In this document: positions 29,962 to 38,600 of the stretch, one piece after another
Layout: each line of letters opens with the position of its first letter
Position numbering within the stretch: position 1 is the first letter of the stretch
Source: Burkholderia sp. Ac-20379
GTDB lineage: Bacteria; Pseudomonadota; Gammaproteobacteria; Burkholderiales; Burkholderiaceae
Direction: 5' to 3'
Length of the DNA stretch: 64,000 nt
Assembly (NCBI RefSeq): GCF_017104645.1
Contig: NZ_JAAGPF010000005.1
Span: forward strand, 1 to 64,000
The notes under the pieces: generated by a model
What the model was told of the DNA's origin: nothing
The model's database searches: none
What the model saw: the letters and a program-made list of their open reading frames with translations, nothing else
Made by a program: the position numbers and the translations under genes

Positions 29962-30795
29962 TCACTCCGCCATCTGCGCGAGGTGCCAGGCCTCGGTGTC
30001 GTCGTCGGCCGGAAACATGCTCTCGATGCGCAGCTCCTGTGCGGCGATGCTCTGCGGCGTGCCGACGGTCGCCACCATCGAGAAGTATTGGACGACGCGG
30101 CCGTCGATCTCGAAGCCGATCGGAATCACCGGTATCGCCGCGGATTGTGCGGGCGCGCTGCGCAGCCGCCAATCCGCCGGCACGCCGGGATACGCAAGCA
30201 ACGCATCGAGCAACTGCCGCGTGCCGTCGTCCACCACGTTCGCCACCGCCTCGCGCTGCACGCGTTGCAGCATCGCGCAGGCCACCTGCGGCCAGTCGTG
30301 CACGAAGGGCCGCAGGCCGTGCGGATCGAACAGCAGATGGAGCAGGTTGCGCGGGGCGGGACGCGCCGCCAGATCGACGAAGCGCCCGAAGAAGCGCGGC
30401 GCGGCGGCGTTGGTGCTCAGCACGTTCCAGTAGCGGTCCATCGCGACCGCGGGGAACGGCGCGTGCTGCCGCAGCATCCGGTCGACGGCGCGCGCCACGG
30501 CCTGCATCTCCTGCGCATTCCACACCGTGTCGGGAAACAGCGGCGCGTAGCCGGCGGCCAGCAGCAGGCCGTTGCGTTCGCGCAGCGGCACGTCGAGCGT
30601 CTGCGCGAGATCGAGCAGCGTCTGCCGCCCCGGCACGCTGCGGCCGCTTTCGATGAAGCTGATCTGCCGCTGCGACACGCCGGCCTCGTACGACAGGTCG
30701 AGCTGGCTCACGCCGCGCACGTCGCGCCAATGGCGCAGCAGGTCGCCGAGCGCGGTCGGCGGGCGTTTCGTCGGCGTGGAAGCGGCGAGATCCAT
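29962..30795 (-). CDS. XRE-family regulator with MmyB-type ligand domain
   Basis: 277-residue regulator. The N-terminal helix-turn-helix is LGDLLRHWRDVRGVSQLDLS followed by AGVSQRQISFIESGRSVPGR. The C-terminal PAS-like MmyB ligand-binding domain is marked by AMDRYWNVLSTNAAAPRFFG and LLHLLFDPHGLRPFV. It lies 40 bp downstream of the AhpD-like gene 30836-31390 on the same strand, so they form an operon. It may control that gene through the palindrome at 31460-31490. Start at 30795 chosen because the HTH begins soon after it. Confidence 0.9.
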   Translation of the reverse strand: MDLAASTPTKRPPTALGDLLRHWRDVRGVSQLDLSYEAGVSQRQISFIESGRSVPGRQTLLDLAQTLDVPLRERNGLLLAAGYAPLFPDTVWNAQEMQAVARAVDRMLRQHAPFPAVAMDRYWNVLSTNAAAPRFFGRFVDLAARPAPRNLLHLLFDPHGLRPFVHDWPQVACAMLQRVQREAVANVVDDGTRQLLDALLAYPGVPADWRLRSAPAQSAAIPVIPIGFEIDGRVVQYFSMVATVGTPQSIAAQELRIESMFPADDDTEAWHLAQMAE

Positions 30796-30835
30796 ATCGG
30801 TCAGTCCTGCGAAGCGATGCCCGCACGATACCGGC

Positions 30836-31390
30836 TTACGCCGGGGCGTGCCAGCGATGGGCGTCGAACGGCGCATCGAGCGGCGGCTGCGCCACGCTGC
30901 CGGTGTAGTTCGTGACGGTGGAGGCGGCCACCACGGCGATCGTTTCGAGCACCTGTCCGGGCGCGAAACCGGCGTCGAGAAAGCGCTGAAGCTCGGCGTC
31001 GCCGAGGCGGCCGCGGGTTTCGATCAATCGCCGCGCGAGCGTCGAGAGCGCGTGGCGGCGCGCATCGCCGGGCGCGCCGCCGGCGCGGATCGCGTCGACC
31101 TCGGCCTGCGGCACGCCCTGTTGCAGCGCCAGCACGCTATGGAACGCCACGGCCCATTCGCAGCGGTTGGCGACCGCGTTGGTCAGCAGCAGCGTCTGGA
31201 TTTCGGCTTCCGAAAAGCTGCCGGCGTGCACGTTGGCGAACAGGCCGACGAAGCCGTTGAGCAACACGGGCGAGCCGGCGATGACGCCGGCGATCGCGGG
31301 AATCGTGCCGAACGCGGCGTGCAACTGTTCGAGGGCGGCGACCGAAGCGGGCGGGGCCGAGGCGAGCGTATGAACGGGGAAGTGAGACAT
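30836..31390 (-). CDS. AhpD-like CMD-family protein with a single Cys
   Basis: 184-residue helical protein of the carboxymuconolactone decarboxylase/AhpD family. The expected CxxC-x-x-x-H motif reads ANRCEWAVAFHS: the first Cys and the His are kept, but the second (resolving) Cys is Ala, so AhpD-type disulfide cycling is not possible in the usual way. It is the first gene of an operon with the XRE/MmyB regulator. Function unknown; stress or detoxification likely. Confidence 0.85.
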   Translation of the reverse strand: MSHFPVHTLASAPPASVAALEQLHAAFGTIPAIAGVIAGSPVLLNGFVGLFANVHAGSFSEAEIQTLLLTNAVANRCEWAVAFHSVLALQQGVPQAEVDAIRAGGAPGDARRHALSTLARRLIETRGRLGDAELQRFLDAGFAPGQVLETIAVVAASTVTNYTGSVAQPPLDAPFDAHRWHAPA

Positions 31391-31459
31391 GGTGGCTCCT
31401 GGGTTCGTCGCGTGGCGGGGTTGCCGCGCGATGAACCCAGCTTAGGGTCGCGGGCGCAG

Positions 31460-31490
31460 CCGGCCAATTACATGGGAGGTAATCGGCCGG
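31460..31490. promoter_or_regulatory. Palindromic operator candidate upstream of the CMD-XRE operon
   Basis: Twelve-base arms CCGGCCAATTAC and GTAATCGGCCGG, 11 of 12 paired, around ATGGGAG; the core is ATTACATGGGAGGTAAT. It lies about 70 bp before the CMD start and just past the end of the next LysR gene. Confidence 0.5.
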
Positions 31491-31503
31491 CCGCGCCGGG
31501 CGG

Positions 31504-32433
31504 TCAAGCCGCCGTGGTTTGCGGCTCCGCCGCGCGCCGCGCACGGCCCGGCGGCAGCTTCGATTGCCGGTAGATGCGTTTGGCCATCTCGAGGAACGCC
31601 GTCATCGCGCTCGACACGTAGGTGTCCTCTCGGCGCACGAACATCGTTTCGACATGCGCCAGCTCGCGCGGCAACCGGTGGATCGCCACGTCGCCCGAGG
31701 TGGCCGCGTCGGCCACCACGCCCTTCGGCAGCAGCGTGATGCCCACGCCGGCCGAGACGCAGTTGACGATCGCGTCGAGCGAGCCGAATTCGAGCGGCTT
31801 GGCCACCACCACGCCGATCCCGGCCAGGAACGCGTCGAGCCGCTGGCGATACGAGCAGCCGGCCTGGAACACCACGGTTTTCAGATCGCGCTGCCCGGCC
31901 AGCTCCTTCAGCGAACGGATCGCCGGGCTGGTGACGAGCACCAGTTCCTCGGCGAACACCGGCTCGACATACAGGGCCGGATGCTTGACCGGCCCGGCCA
32001 CGAACGCGCCGTCGAGCCGGTAATCGATCACGTCCTGCATGAGGCCCGCGGTGGTGCCCGAACTGACCACCAGCCGCACGTCGGGCCAGGTGCGCGCGAA
32101 TTCGGTCAGCAGCGGCGAGAGGCGCAGCGCCATGGTGGTTTCGAGCGTGCCGAGCGTGAGCGTGCCGGACGGCTCGCCGGTGTCGGTGGCCGCCGCGCGC
32201 GCCTCGGACACCAACTGCGCGATCTTGCCGACGAACGGCAGCATCCGCTGCGCGGCAGGCGTGACGGTGACGCCGCGCGCATGGCGCTGGAACAGCGTCA
32301 CGCCGAGTTCGTCTTCCAGCGCGCGGATGCGCGCCGTGACGTTCGACTGCACGGTGTGCAGTTCGGCCGCGGCCTTGTTCATGCTGCCGTGACGGGCAAC
32401 GGCTTCGAGGGTCTTGAGATCGGCCAGGTCCAT
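31504..32433 (-). CDS. LysR-family regulator, divergent from a YbfB-type transporter
   Basis: 309-residue LysR-type regulator. HTH: LKTLEAVARHGSMNKAAAEL then VQSNVTARIRALEDELGVTL. The effector domain includes FQAGCSYRQRLDAFL, a conserved cysteine block of one LysR subgroup, and SAGVGITLLPKGV. It is divergent from an MFS gene, with a perfect inverted repeat between them, so it very probably regulates that exporter. Start at 32433 chosen because the DNA-binding helix follows directly. Confidence 0.9.
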   Translation of the reverse strand: MDLADLKTLEAVARHGSMNKAAAELHTVQSNVTARIRALEDELGVTLFQRHARGVTVTPAAQRMLPFVGKIAQLVSEARAAATDTGEPSGTLTLGTLETTMALRLSPLLTEFARTWPDVRLVVSSGTTAGLMQDVIDYRLDGAFVAGPVKHPALYVEPVFAEELVLVTSPAIRSLKELAGQRDLKTVVFQAGCSYRQRLDAFLAGIGVVVAKPLEFGSLDAIVNCVSAGVGITLLPKGVVADAATSGDVAIHRLPRELAHVETMFVRREDTYVSSAMTAFLEMAKRIYRQSKLPPGRARRAAEPQTTAA

Positions 32434-32528
32434 GATCTGGTGGCGGCCGTGCCGCCGCGAAGGATGATCGACGCCACGATTGTAGCGATCCGCCCGGCGC
32501 ACCGGGAAACGAGAATTCAGCATAACAG

Positions 32529-32547
32529 CTATCTGAATGACAGATAG
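32529..32547. promoter_or_regulatory. LysR operator candidate
   Basis: Perfect inverted repeat CTATCTG-AATGA-CAGATAG with a further half-site CTATCTC at 32551, in the 196-bp divergent promoter region. It contains the ATC-N9-GAT/T-N11-A layout of LysR boxes. Confidence 0.75.
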
Positions 32548-32629
32548 CCCCTATCTCGACAATTCAGTTCTGTGGATCAGTGATCGCGCGTAACCTCCAG
32601 CTATCGAATCGAGTGAAGGAACCCGCGTC

Positions 32630-33841
32630 ATGCACCGCGCCGCCGACTCCTCCGCTCACGCCACGCGCGCGGCGCGCGGCGCGAGCGTCGCCCGGGCCAC
32701 GTTGTCCGGCTTCTGCGCCAGCCTGATCGGCATCGGGCTGGCGCGCTTCGCCTATACGCCGCTGCTGCCGGCGATCGTCGACGCGCACTGGTTCGCGCCC
32801 GCGCTCGCCGCCTATCTCGGCGCGGCGAATCTGGCCGGTTACCTGGCCGGCGCCCTGACAGGCCGCCAGGCCGCCGCGAAATTCGGCGTGACCGCCACGC
32901 TGCGCACGATGATGCTGCTCGCGACGCTCGCGTTCGCGGCCTGCGCGTTTCCGGTGTCGTTCGGCTGGTTCTTCGCGTGGCGGTTCCTGGCCGGCGTGGC
33001 CGGCGGCGCGCTGATGGTGCTGGCCGCGCCCACGGTGCTCCAGCATGTGCCGGCGTCGCGGCGCGGGCTGGCGAGCGGCGTGATCTTCATGGGCGTGGGG
33101 GTTGGCGTGATCGCCTCGGGCACCGTGGTGCCGCTGCTGCTGCAACGCAGCCTGCAGGAGGCGTGGCTCGGCCTCGGCGTGCTGTCGCTGGCGCTGACCG
33201 CGATCGGCTGGAGCGGCTGGCCGCGCGAGGCCGCGCCGCGCGCGAAGCCGGTGCAGCATCGCCCCGTCAAGGCGACGCGCACGCTGCGCGCGCTCTACGC
33301 CGAATACGCGCTGAACGCGGCCGGCTGGGTGCCGCACATGATCTTCCTGGTGGATTACGTGACGCGCGGGCTCGGCCAGAGCCTGCAGGTGGGCGCGCAA
33401 TACTGGGTGCTGTTCGGCATCGGCGCGACGCTCGGGCCGGTGCTGGCCGGCGCGCTCGCCGACCGGATCGGCTTCGGCAACGCGCTGCGGCTCGCGTTCG
33501 TGCTCGAAATCGGCGGCGTGGCGATCCCGGCGCTCGGCCTGGGCCCCGTGTGGCTGATGCTGTCGAGTGTCGTGGTGGGCGCGTTCGTGACCGGCACCGT
33601 GCCGCTGATGCTCGGCCGCCTGCACGAGCTGCTGGCGCATCATCCTGCGCAGCGCGACCCGGCATGGCGCACCGCCACGGTCGGCTTCGCGCTGTTCCAG
33701 GCGCTGGCCGCCTACGGGCTGTCGTTCGTGTTCTCGCACAACGGCGGCGACTACCGCATGTTGTTCGCGATCGGCGCCGCCGCGATGATCCTGGCGCTGG
33801 CGATCGACATCGTCGCCGCCGCCACGTCGCGCCGCGACTGA
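32630..33841 (+). CDS. YbfB/YjiJ-family MFS transporter
   Basis: 403-residue inner-membrane major facilitator of the YbfB/YjiJ (DUF1228) family with twelve hydrophobic segments. The family N-terminus LSGFCASLIGIGLARFAYTP is clear. A central cytoplasmic loop rich in Arg/Lys separates the halves near residue 210. The divergent LysR gene and the operator repeat suggest an inducible exporter. Substrate unknown. Confidence 0.9.
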   Translation: MHRAADSSAHATRAARGASVARATLSGFCASLIGIGLARFAYTPLLPAIVDAHWFAPALAAYLGAANLAGYLAGALTGRQAAAKFGVTATLRTMMLLATLAFAACAFPVSFGWFFAWRFLAGVAGGALMVLAAPTVLQHVPASRRGLASGVIFMGVGVGVIASGTVVPLLLQRSLQEAWLGLGVLSLALTAIGWSGWPREAAPRAKPVQHRPVKATRTLRALYAEYALNAAGWVPHMIFLVDYVTRGLGQSLQVGAQYWVLFGIGATLGPVLAGALADRIGFGNALRLAFVLEIGGVAIPALGLGPVWLMLSSVVVGAFVTGTVPLMLGRLHELLAHHPAQRDPAWRTATVGFALFQALAAYGLSFVFSHNGGDYRMLFAIGAAAMILALAIDIVAAATSRRD

Positions 33842-33894
33842 GCGCCCGCTTGCCGCGCTTCCCCCTTTAACCGGCCCCGGAGATCCGTCTGCCC

Positions 33895-35208
33895 ATGTCC
33901 CATCCCGCCGCCGCACCCGCCCCTCGCCCCGAACCGACCGCCGCGCCCGCCGGCGCGGGCGGCTACGCCGAGCGCAACGCGCGCTATTGGAAGCGCAATC
34001 TCGCCGTCTGCGTGTTCGGCTCGTTCACCACGCTGGTCAGCCTCAGCATGCTGCTGCCGTTCCTGCCGCTGTACGTCGAGCAGCTCGGCGTGACGTCGCC
34101 GGCCGCCGTCGTGCAATGGTCGGGCGTGGCGTTCGGCGCCACGTTCTTCGGCACGGCGATCACCGCGCCGCTGTGGGGCCGGCTCGCCGACCGCTACGGC
34201 CGCAAGCCGATGCTGATCCGCGCCGCGATCGGCATGGCGGTGGTGATGTCGCTGATCGGCGTGGCGCACAGCATTGCGCAGCTCGTCGCGCTGCGGCTCG
34301 CGGCCGGGCTGATCGGCGGCTACGCATCGGCGTCGATCGTGATGGTCGGCACCCAGGCGCCGCGCGAGCGCGCCGGCTGGGCGCTCGGCGTGCTGTCCAC
34401 CGGCGCGCTGGCCGGCAACCTGGTGGGGCCGCTGGTGGGCGGCTTCCTGCCGGCGCTGGTCGGCATCCGCGGCACGTTCTTCGTGGGCGGCGCGATCATC
34501 GCCGCGGCCGCCGCCGCGACGATCCTGCTGGTGCGCGAGGATTTCGACCGCAGCCGCGACGTGCGCGCCAAGGCGGCGCGCGGCACAAACGCCGGCGCAG
34601 GCGCGTCGGCCGGCGCCGATACAGGCCGCCGCGCCGCGCTCGGCGTGCTGCTGCTCACCGCGATGATGGTGCTGCTCGCGAACATGTCGATCGAGCCGAT
34701 CATCACCGTGTATATCGGCCAGCTCGGCGTGCCGCACGACGATCTGGCGCGCACCGCCGGCATCGTGATGGCCGCCTCGGCGTTCGGCAGCATGCTGACC
34801 GCGCCGCGGCTCGGCGGGCTGGCCGACCGCGTCGGCGGCTGGCCGGTCATCATCGGCTGCCTGCTGGTGACCGGCCTCGTGATGCTGCCGCAGGCGTTCG
34901 TCACGCACTGGTGGCAACTGGCGCTGCTGCGCGGCGCGATGGGCATGTCGCTGGCGGGGTTGCTGCCGTCGATCGCCAAGCTGGTGCGGCACGCCGTTGA
35001 CGAGCATTCGTCGGGCAGCGTGCTCGGCTACCTGCAATCGGCGCAATTTTCGGGTCAGCTCGTCGGGCCGCTGCTGGGCGGCCAGATCGGCGCGCACGTG
35101 GGCCTGCACGCGGTGTTTTTCGTGACGAGCGCGCTGCTGGTGCTGTGCGCCGGGTTGAACGGCTGGATCCTGGCGCGCGGCAAGGCCGCCGGCAACCTGC
35201 TGCGCTGA
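33895..35208 (+). CDS. MFS multidrug-type efflux transporter
   Basis: 437-residue drug:proton antiporter-type major facilitator with twelve membrane helices after a Pro/Ala-rich N-terminal tail. The conserved loop 2-3 motif reads GRLADRYGRKPML, and motif C-like LSTGALAGNLVGPLVGG is present, as in MdtG/MdfA-type exporters. It lies 53 bp downstream of the YbfB-type gene, so it may be read through from the same LysR-controlled promoter. Substrate unknown. Confidence 0.9.
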   Translation: MSHPAAAPAPRPEPTAAPAGAGGYAERNARYWKRNLAVCVFGSFTTLVSLSMLLPFLPLYVEQLGVTSPAAVVQWSGVAFGATFFGTAITAPLWGRLADRYGRKPMLIRAAIGMAVVMSLIGVAHSIAQLVALRLAAGLIGGYASASIVMVGTQAPRERAGWALGVLSTGALAGNLVGPLVGGFLPALVGIRGTFFVGGAIIAAAAAATILLVREDFDRSRDVRAKAARGTNAGAGASAGADTGRRAALGVLLLTAMMVLLANMSIEPIITVYIGQLGVPHDDLARTAGIVMAASAFGSMLTAPRLGGLADRVGGWPVIIGCLLVTGLVMLPQAFVTHWWQLALLRGAMGMSLAGLLPSIAKLVRHAVDEHSSGSVLGYLQSAQFSGQLVGPLLGGQIGAHVGLHAVFFVTSALLVLCAGLNGWILARGKAAGNLLR

Positions 35209-35272
35209 AGCGCAAGTTCGGCCCCCTGCGCCGGACATTTTTTTCCGGCTTGGCGAACGACTATTGACGTGC

Positions 35273-35287
35273 GATAACCGGGTTATC
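35273..35287. promoter_or_regulatory. Perfect 15-bp palindrome upstream of a small gene
   Basis: GATAACC-G-GGTTATC, four bases after a TTGACG -35-like hexamer (35264-35269) and 21 bp before the start of the small gene. Placed to act as an operator. Confidence 0.5.
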
Positions 35288-35308
35288 CCTAACCCCCGGA
35301 GCCCGACG

Positions 35309-35533
35309 ATGGCCACGCTAGAGGCGTTCCGCTCCGTGCTCGACGACACGCGCACGCCGGAAATCATCCGCAACCACATCATCGATTCGCTGCAATACAC
35401 GCTGCGCAATCACGGCCAGATCTTCACGGCGAAGGAGATCGAATGGCTGAGCACCTGGGACGACCCGCGCATTCCGCTCGCCGCGCGCAAGGAACTCGCC
35501 AAGCGCGAACCGGCCTCGGCCGGCGCGCACTGA
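35309..35533 (+). CDS. Small conserved hypothetical protein
   Basis: 74-residue helical soluble protein (FRSVLDDTRTPEIIRNHIID, LQYTLRNHGQIFTAKEIEWL). GGAGCCCGACG precedes the ATG at 35309. A TTGACG hexamer and a perfect palindrome lie upstream, and a strong terminator follows. No domain recognised. Single-gene unit. Confidence 0.65.
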   Translation: MATLEAFRSVLDDTRTPEIIRNHIIDSLQYTLRNHGQIFTAKEIEWLSTWDDPRIPLAARKELAKREPASAGAH

Positions 35534-35580
35534 CCGGCGCGTCGCGGTCAAGCGGCGCGGTTTTGGCCGCCGCAAAAGAC

Positions 35581-35607
35581 AACGCCCGCGCATGCGCGGG
35601 CGTTTTT
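35581..35607. terminator. Bidirectional terminator
   Basis: Eleven-bp stem AACGCCCGCGC/GCGCGGGCGTT followed by T5 on the plus strand, between convergent genes. Confidence 0.9.
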
Positions 35608-35648
35608 CATGGGGAGCCGGTTGGCTCCGGCCCCGTTTCGGTCGGCGC

Positions 35649-38600
35649 TTACTTCAGGCCGAAATCCACGCGTGTGGTCGCGCCCTTGTCCTCGATGCCC
35701 TTCGCGTCGAGCTTCGGCGCGACGATGAACATGCGGCCCGGATCGACCTTGCCGTCCAGATACTGCCGCACGGCCTGGGCACGCTGCTGGGCGAGCGCGC
35801 GCAAGCCCGCGTCGTCGGCCGGCGCGTGTGCCTCGAGCGCCTGCCTCATGTCGGCTTCGGGCAGCGTCTTCTGCATGCCGATCAGGTTGCGCGGCTTCTT
35901 GAAATCGGCCGCTTTGTAGGCTTCGGTCAGGTATTTGAGGTATTCGTCCGGCGCGACCTTGACCGTCATCGGATCGACGCTCTCGCCCTGCCCCACCACC
36001 CCCTTCAGCTTCTGCACGCGCACCAGCCGTTCGACATAGGCCTCGCGCAGGCCCGGCAGGTCGCGCGCGGGATCGACGCGGCCGGTCAGGTCGAGCCGGA
36101 TCGACGGCTTCTGGGCCAGCAGTTTCGAGATCGTGTCGAGCTTCTGCTTCGAGGCGTCCGTCAGCGTGGCGAGGCCCGGCGCGAATTCGACGTAGCCGAG
36201 TTCCTCGCCGTTGCCCCCGAACGCGCTGGCCAGCAGCGAGAACGGCGCCGTGACGGCCTTCTTCAACAGGTTCAGCACCGCGTGCCAGATCAGCCCGCCC
36301 ACGCTGAACTCGGGGCTCGACAACGATCCCGACACCGGGATGTTCACGTCGATCTCGCCGCGCGAATTCTTCAGCAGCGAGATCGCGAGCCGCACCGGCA
36401 GCCGCGTGGCCGTGTCGTTGTCGATGTGATCGCCGAACGTCAATTGATCGATGAAGATGTGGTTGTTGGCGCTTAGTTGATCGTCCGCGAGCTGGTAATG
36501 CAGATCGACGTTGAGCTTGCCCTTCGTGATCGGGTAGCCCGCGTACTTGGTCGAGTACGGCGTGAGGTTGGTCAGCTCGATGCCGTGCGCCGAGGCCGTC
36601 AGGTCCAGCGCCGGTTTCGCGATCAGCGGATTCACCGAGCCCTTGATCGAGATCGGGCCGTTGCCTTCGAGGCTCGCGGCCACGTCCACCGGCGCGCTGT
36701 CGCGCGATTCGGTGCCGAACGCGCCCACCGTGCCCTGGATGTCGACCAGATCGGCCGTGTAGTTCGGCTTGATGAAGTTGTCTGTATACGTGACGCGGCC
36801 GCCTTGCAACACCAGTTCGCCAAAGCGCATCCGCACCGGCTGGCTCGGCGGCTCGGCGGCCTTGACGATCGCCGGCGCCGAGGCCGGCAGCGGCGCGCTC
36901 GCCGAATTGCTGGCCGCGGCCGTGTCCGACGCCGGATGCGCGCTCGCTGCCTCGACCGCCGACGCCGTGGCCGACGCCGCCTTCGCCGCGCCGGGCGACA
37001 GCGCCACCGGCTGCGCGCCGCTGGCGTCGCGCGTCAGCGATTGCGCCGGGCCGGTCTGCTTGGCCACCACGTCGCTCAGGTTCAGGCGGCCTTGCGCATC
37101 GAGCAGCACGCGCCCGTAGAAATTCGCGAACGTCACGCGCGCGGCGTCGACATCCACGCCCTGCGCGCTGTCGTAATTCGCCTTCAGGTTCGACAGCGCC
37201 AGCGAACGCCAGCCCGCGAACGGATCGGACGTGGCCTTGTCGAGCATCCGCACGTCGACCAGCGCGACGTCGCCGCGATAGGCGGCCTTGGTGGCCGCCT
37301 TGTTCTGCGACACGGCCAGATTGCCATTCGCATTGAGCAGCGCGCTCGCGATCGTGGCGTTCAGCGCGCCGCCGAAATACGGCTCGAAGGCCGCGGCGTC
37401 GAGCCGGTTGCCGTCGATGCGCAGGTGGGCGTTGAGCGGCGTGGCCGTGACGTCGCCCGTCACAGCGAACGTGCCCTTGCGGTTCAGCGTCGTGCGCAGC
37501 GAGAGCGGCAGCGGCTTCGACAAGTCGTCGGTGATCGGGCCGACCTTCACCTGCAGCGGCGCAAGCGCCAGCTTGACCGGGTGCGGCGTGGACAGATCGG
37601 TGAAGCCGGCCTTCGAATCGGTCAGGTTCAGCTCGCCGATGCGGTAATGCCAGGGCGCGGCGGCAGCGGCGGCGGACTTGCCGCCTTCGTTCGCCGCAGC
37701 CGGCACCGGCCGCGCGGGCTTCGTGGGCGCGGCCAGCGAAGCCAGATCGATCTCGCCGTTCTTGAGCCGCGCCGCATCCACGGCGAAGCCGTTCACGTCG
37801 ACGCTGGCGATCTGCGCGTCGCGCGCGCCGACGTCGATGCGCTGCACGTTCACCGTCGCCTTCTGCAACGCCAGCACCGGCGCCTTCGCGTACGGCGCGC
37901 CGACCTTCAGCGCGCTCAGCGTCAGCCTGCTCGGCCCGACGTTCGCCGCGAACGGCGCCTTCGACCAATCGGCGAATGCATCGACCGAAGCGCCGAGCTT
38001 GCCGTCGATCAGCTTGGCCGACGTCGCGCCCGACAGGTACGGCGCGAGCGCCGGCAGCGCCAGCGCATCGAGCGTCAGATGGCCGCCCGCCTGCTGCTGC
38101 GCAAGGCTGAACGCGCCGGCCGCGCTGAACGCGCCGCCTTGCGCCAGCGTGGTGGACACCCAGAACTTCGCCGGTTGGCGGCCTTGCAGCGTGAAGCCGG
38201 CCAGCGTGGTCTTGAGGTTCGCCAGCGTGAGCGCTGCCGCGGGCGACACCGCGGCGTCGCTGACGTGGATCGTGCCGTCGTCGATCGCGAGGCGCGCGAT
38301 CGTCAGGTCGAGCGGCTGGGGTTTGGCGGCTTGCTGGGTTGCGACGGCGGCGGCGCTGGCTGCGCTCGCCGGCGAGGCCGCCGGCTTGTGGGCCGCGCCG
38401 CCCGGCTCGGACGCCGCCAGCTTCTGCACGTTCAACACGCCCGCCGCATCGCGCGACAGCGTGACGACCGGCTGTGCAACGCGAATCTCGCTGAAATGCA
38501 GCACATTGCGCAGCGGTTCGAGCGACGCGGCGGCCAGATGCAGTTGCCGCGCGGCGAACAACGGCCGGCCGGCCGGATCGGTCACGTTCGCATCGGCCAG

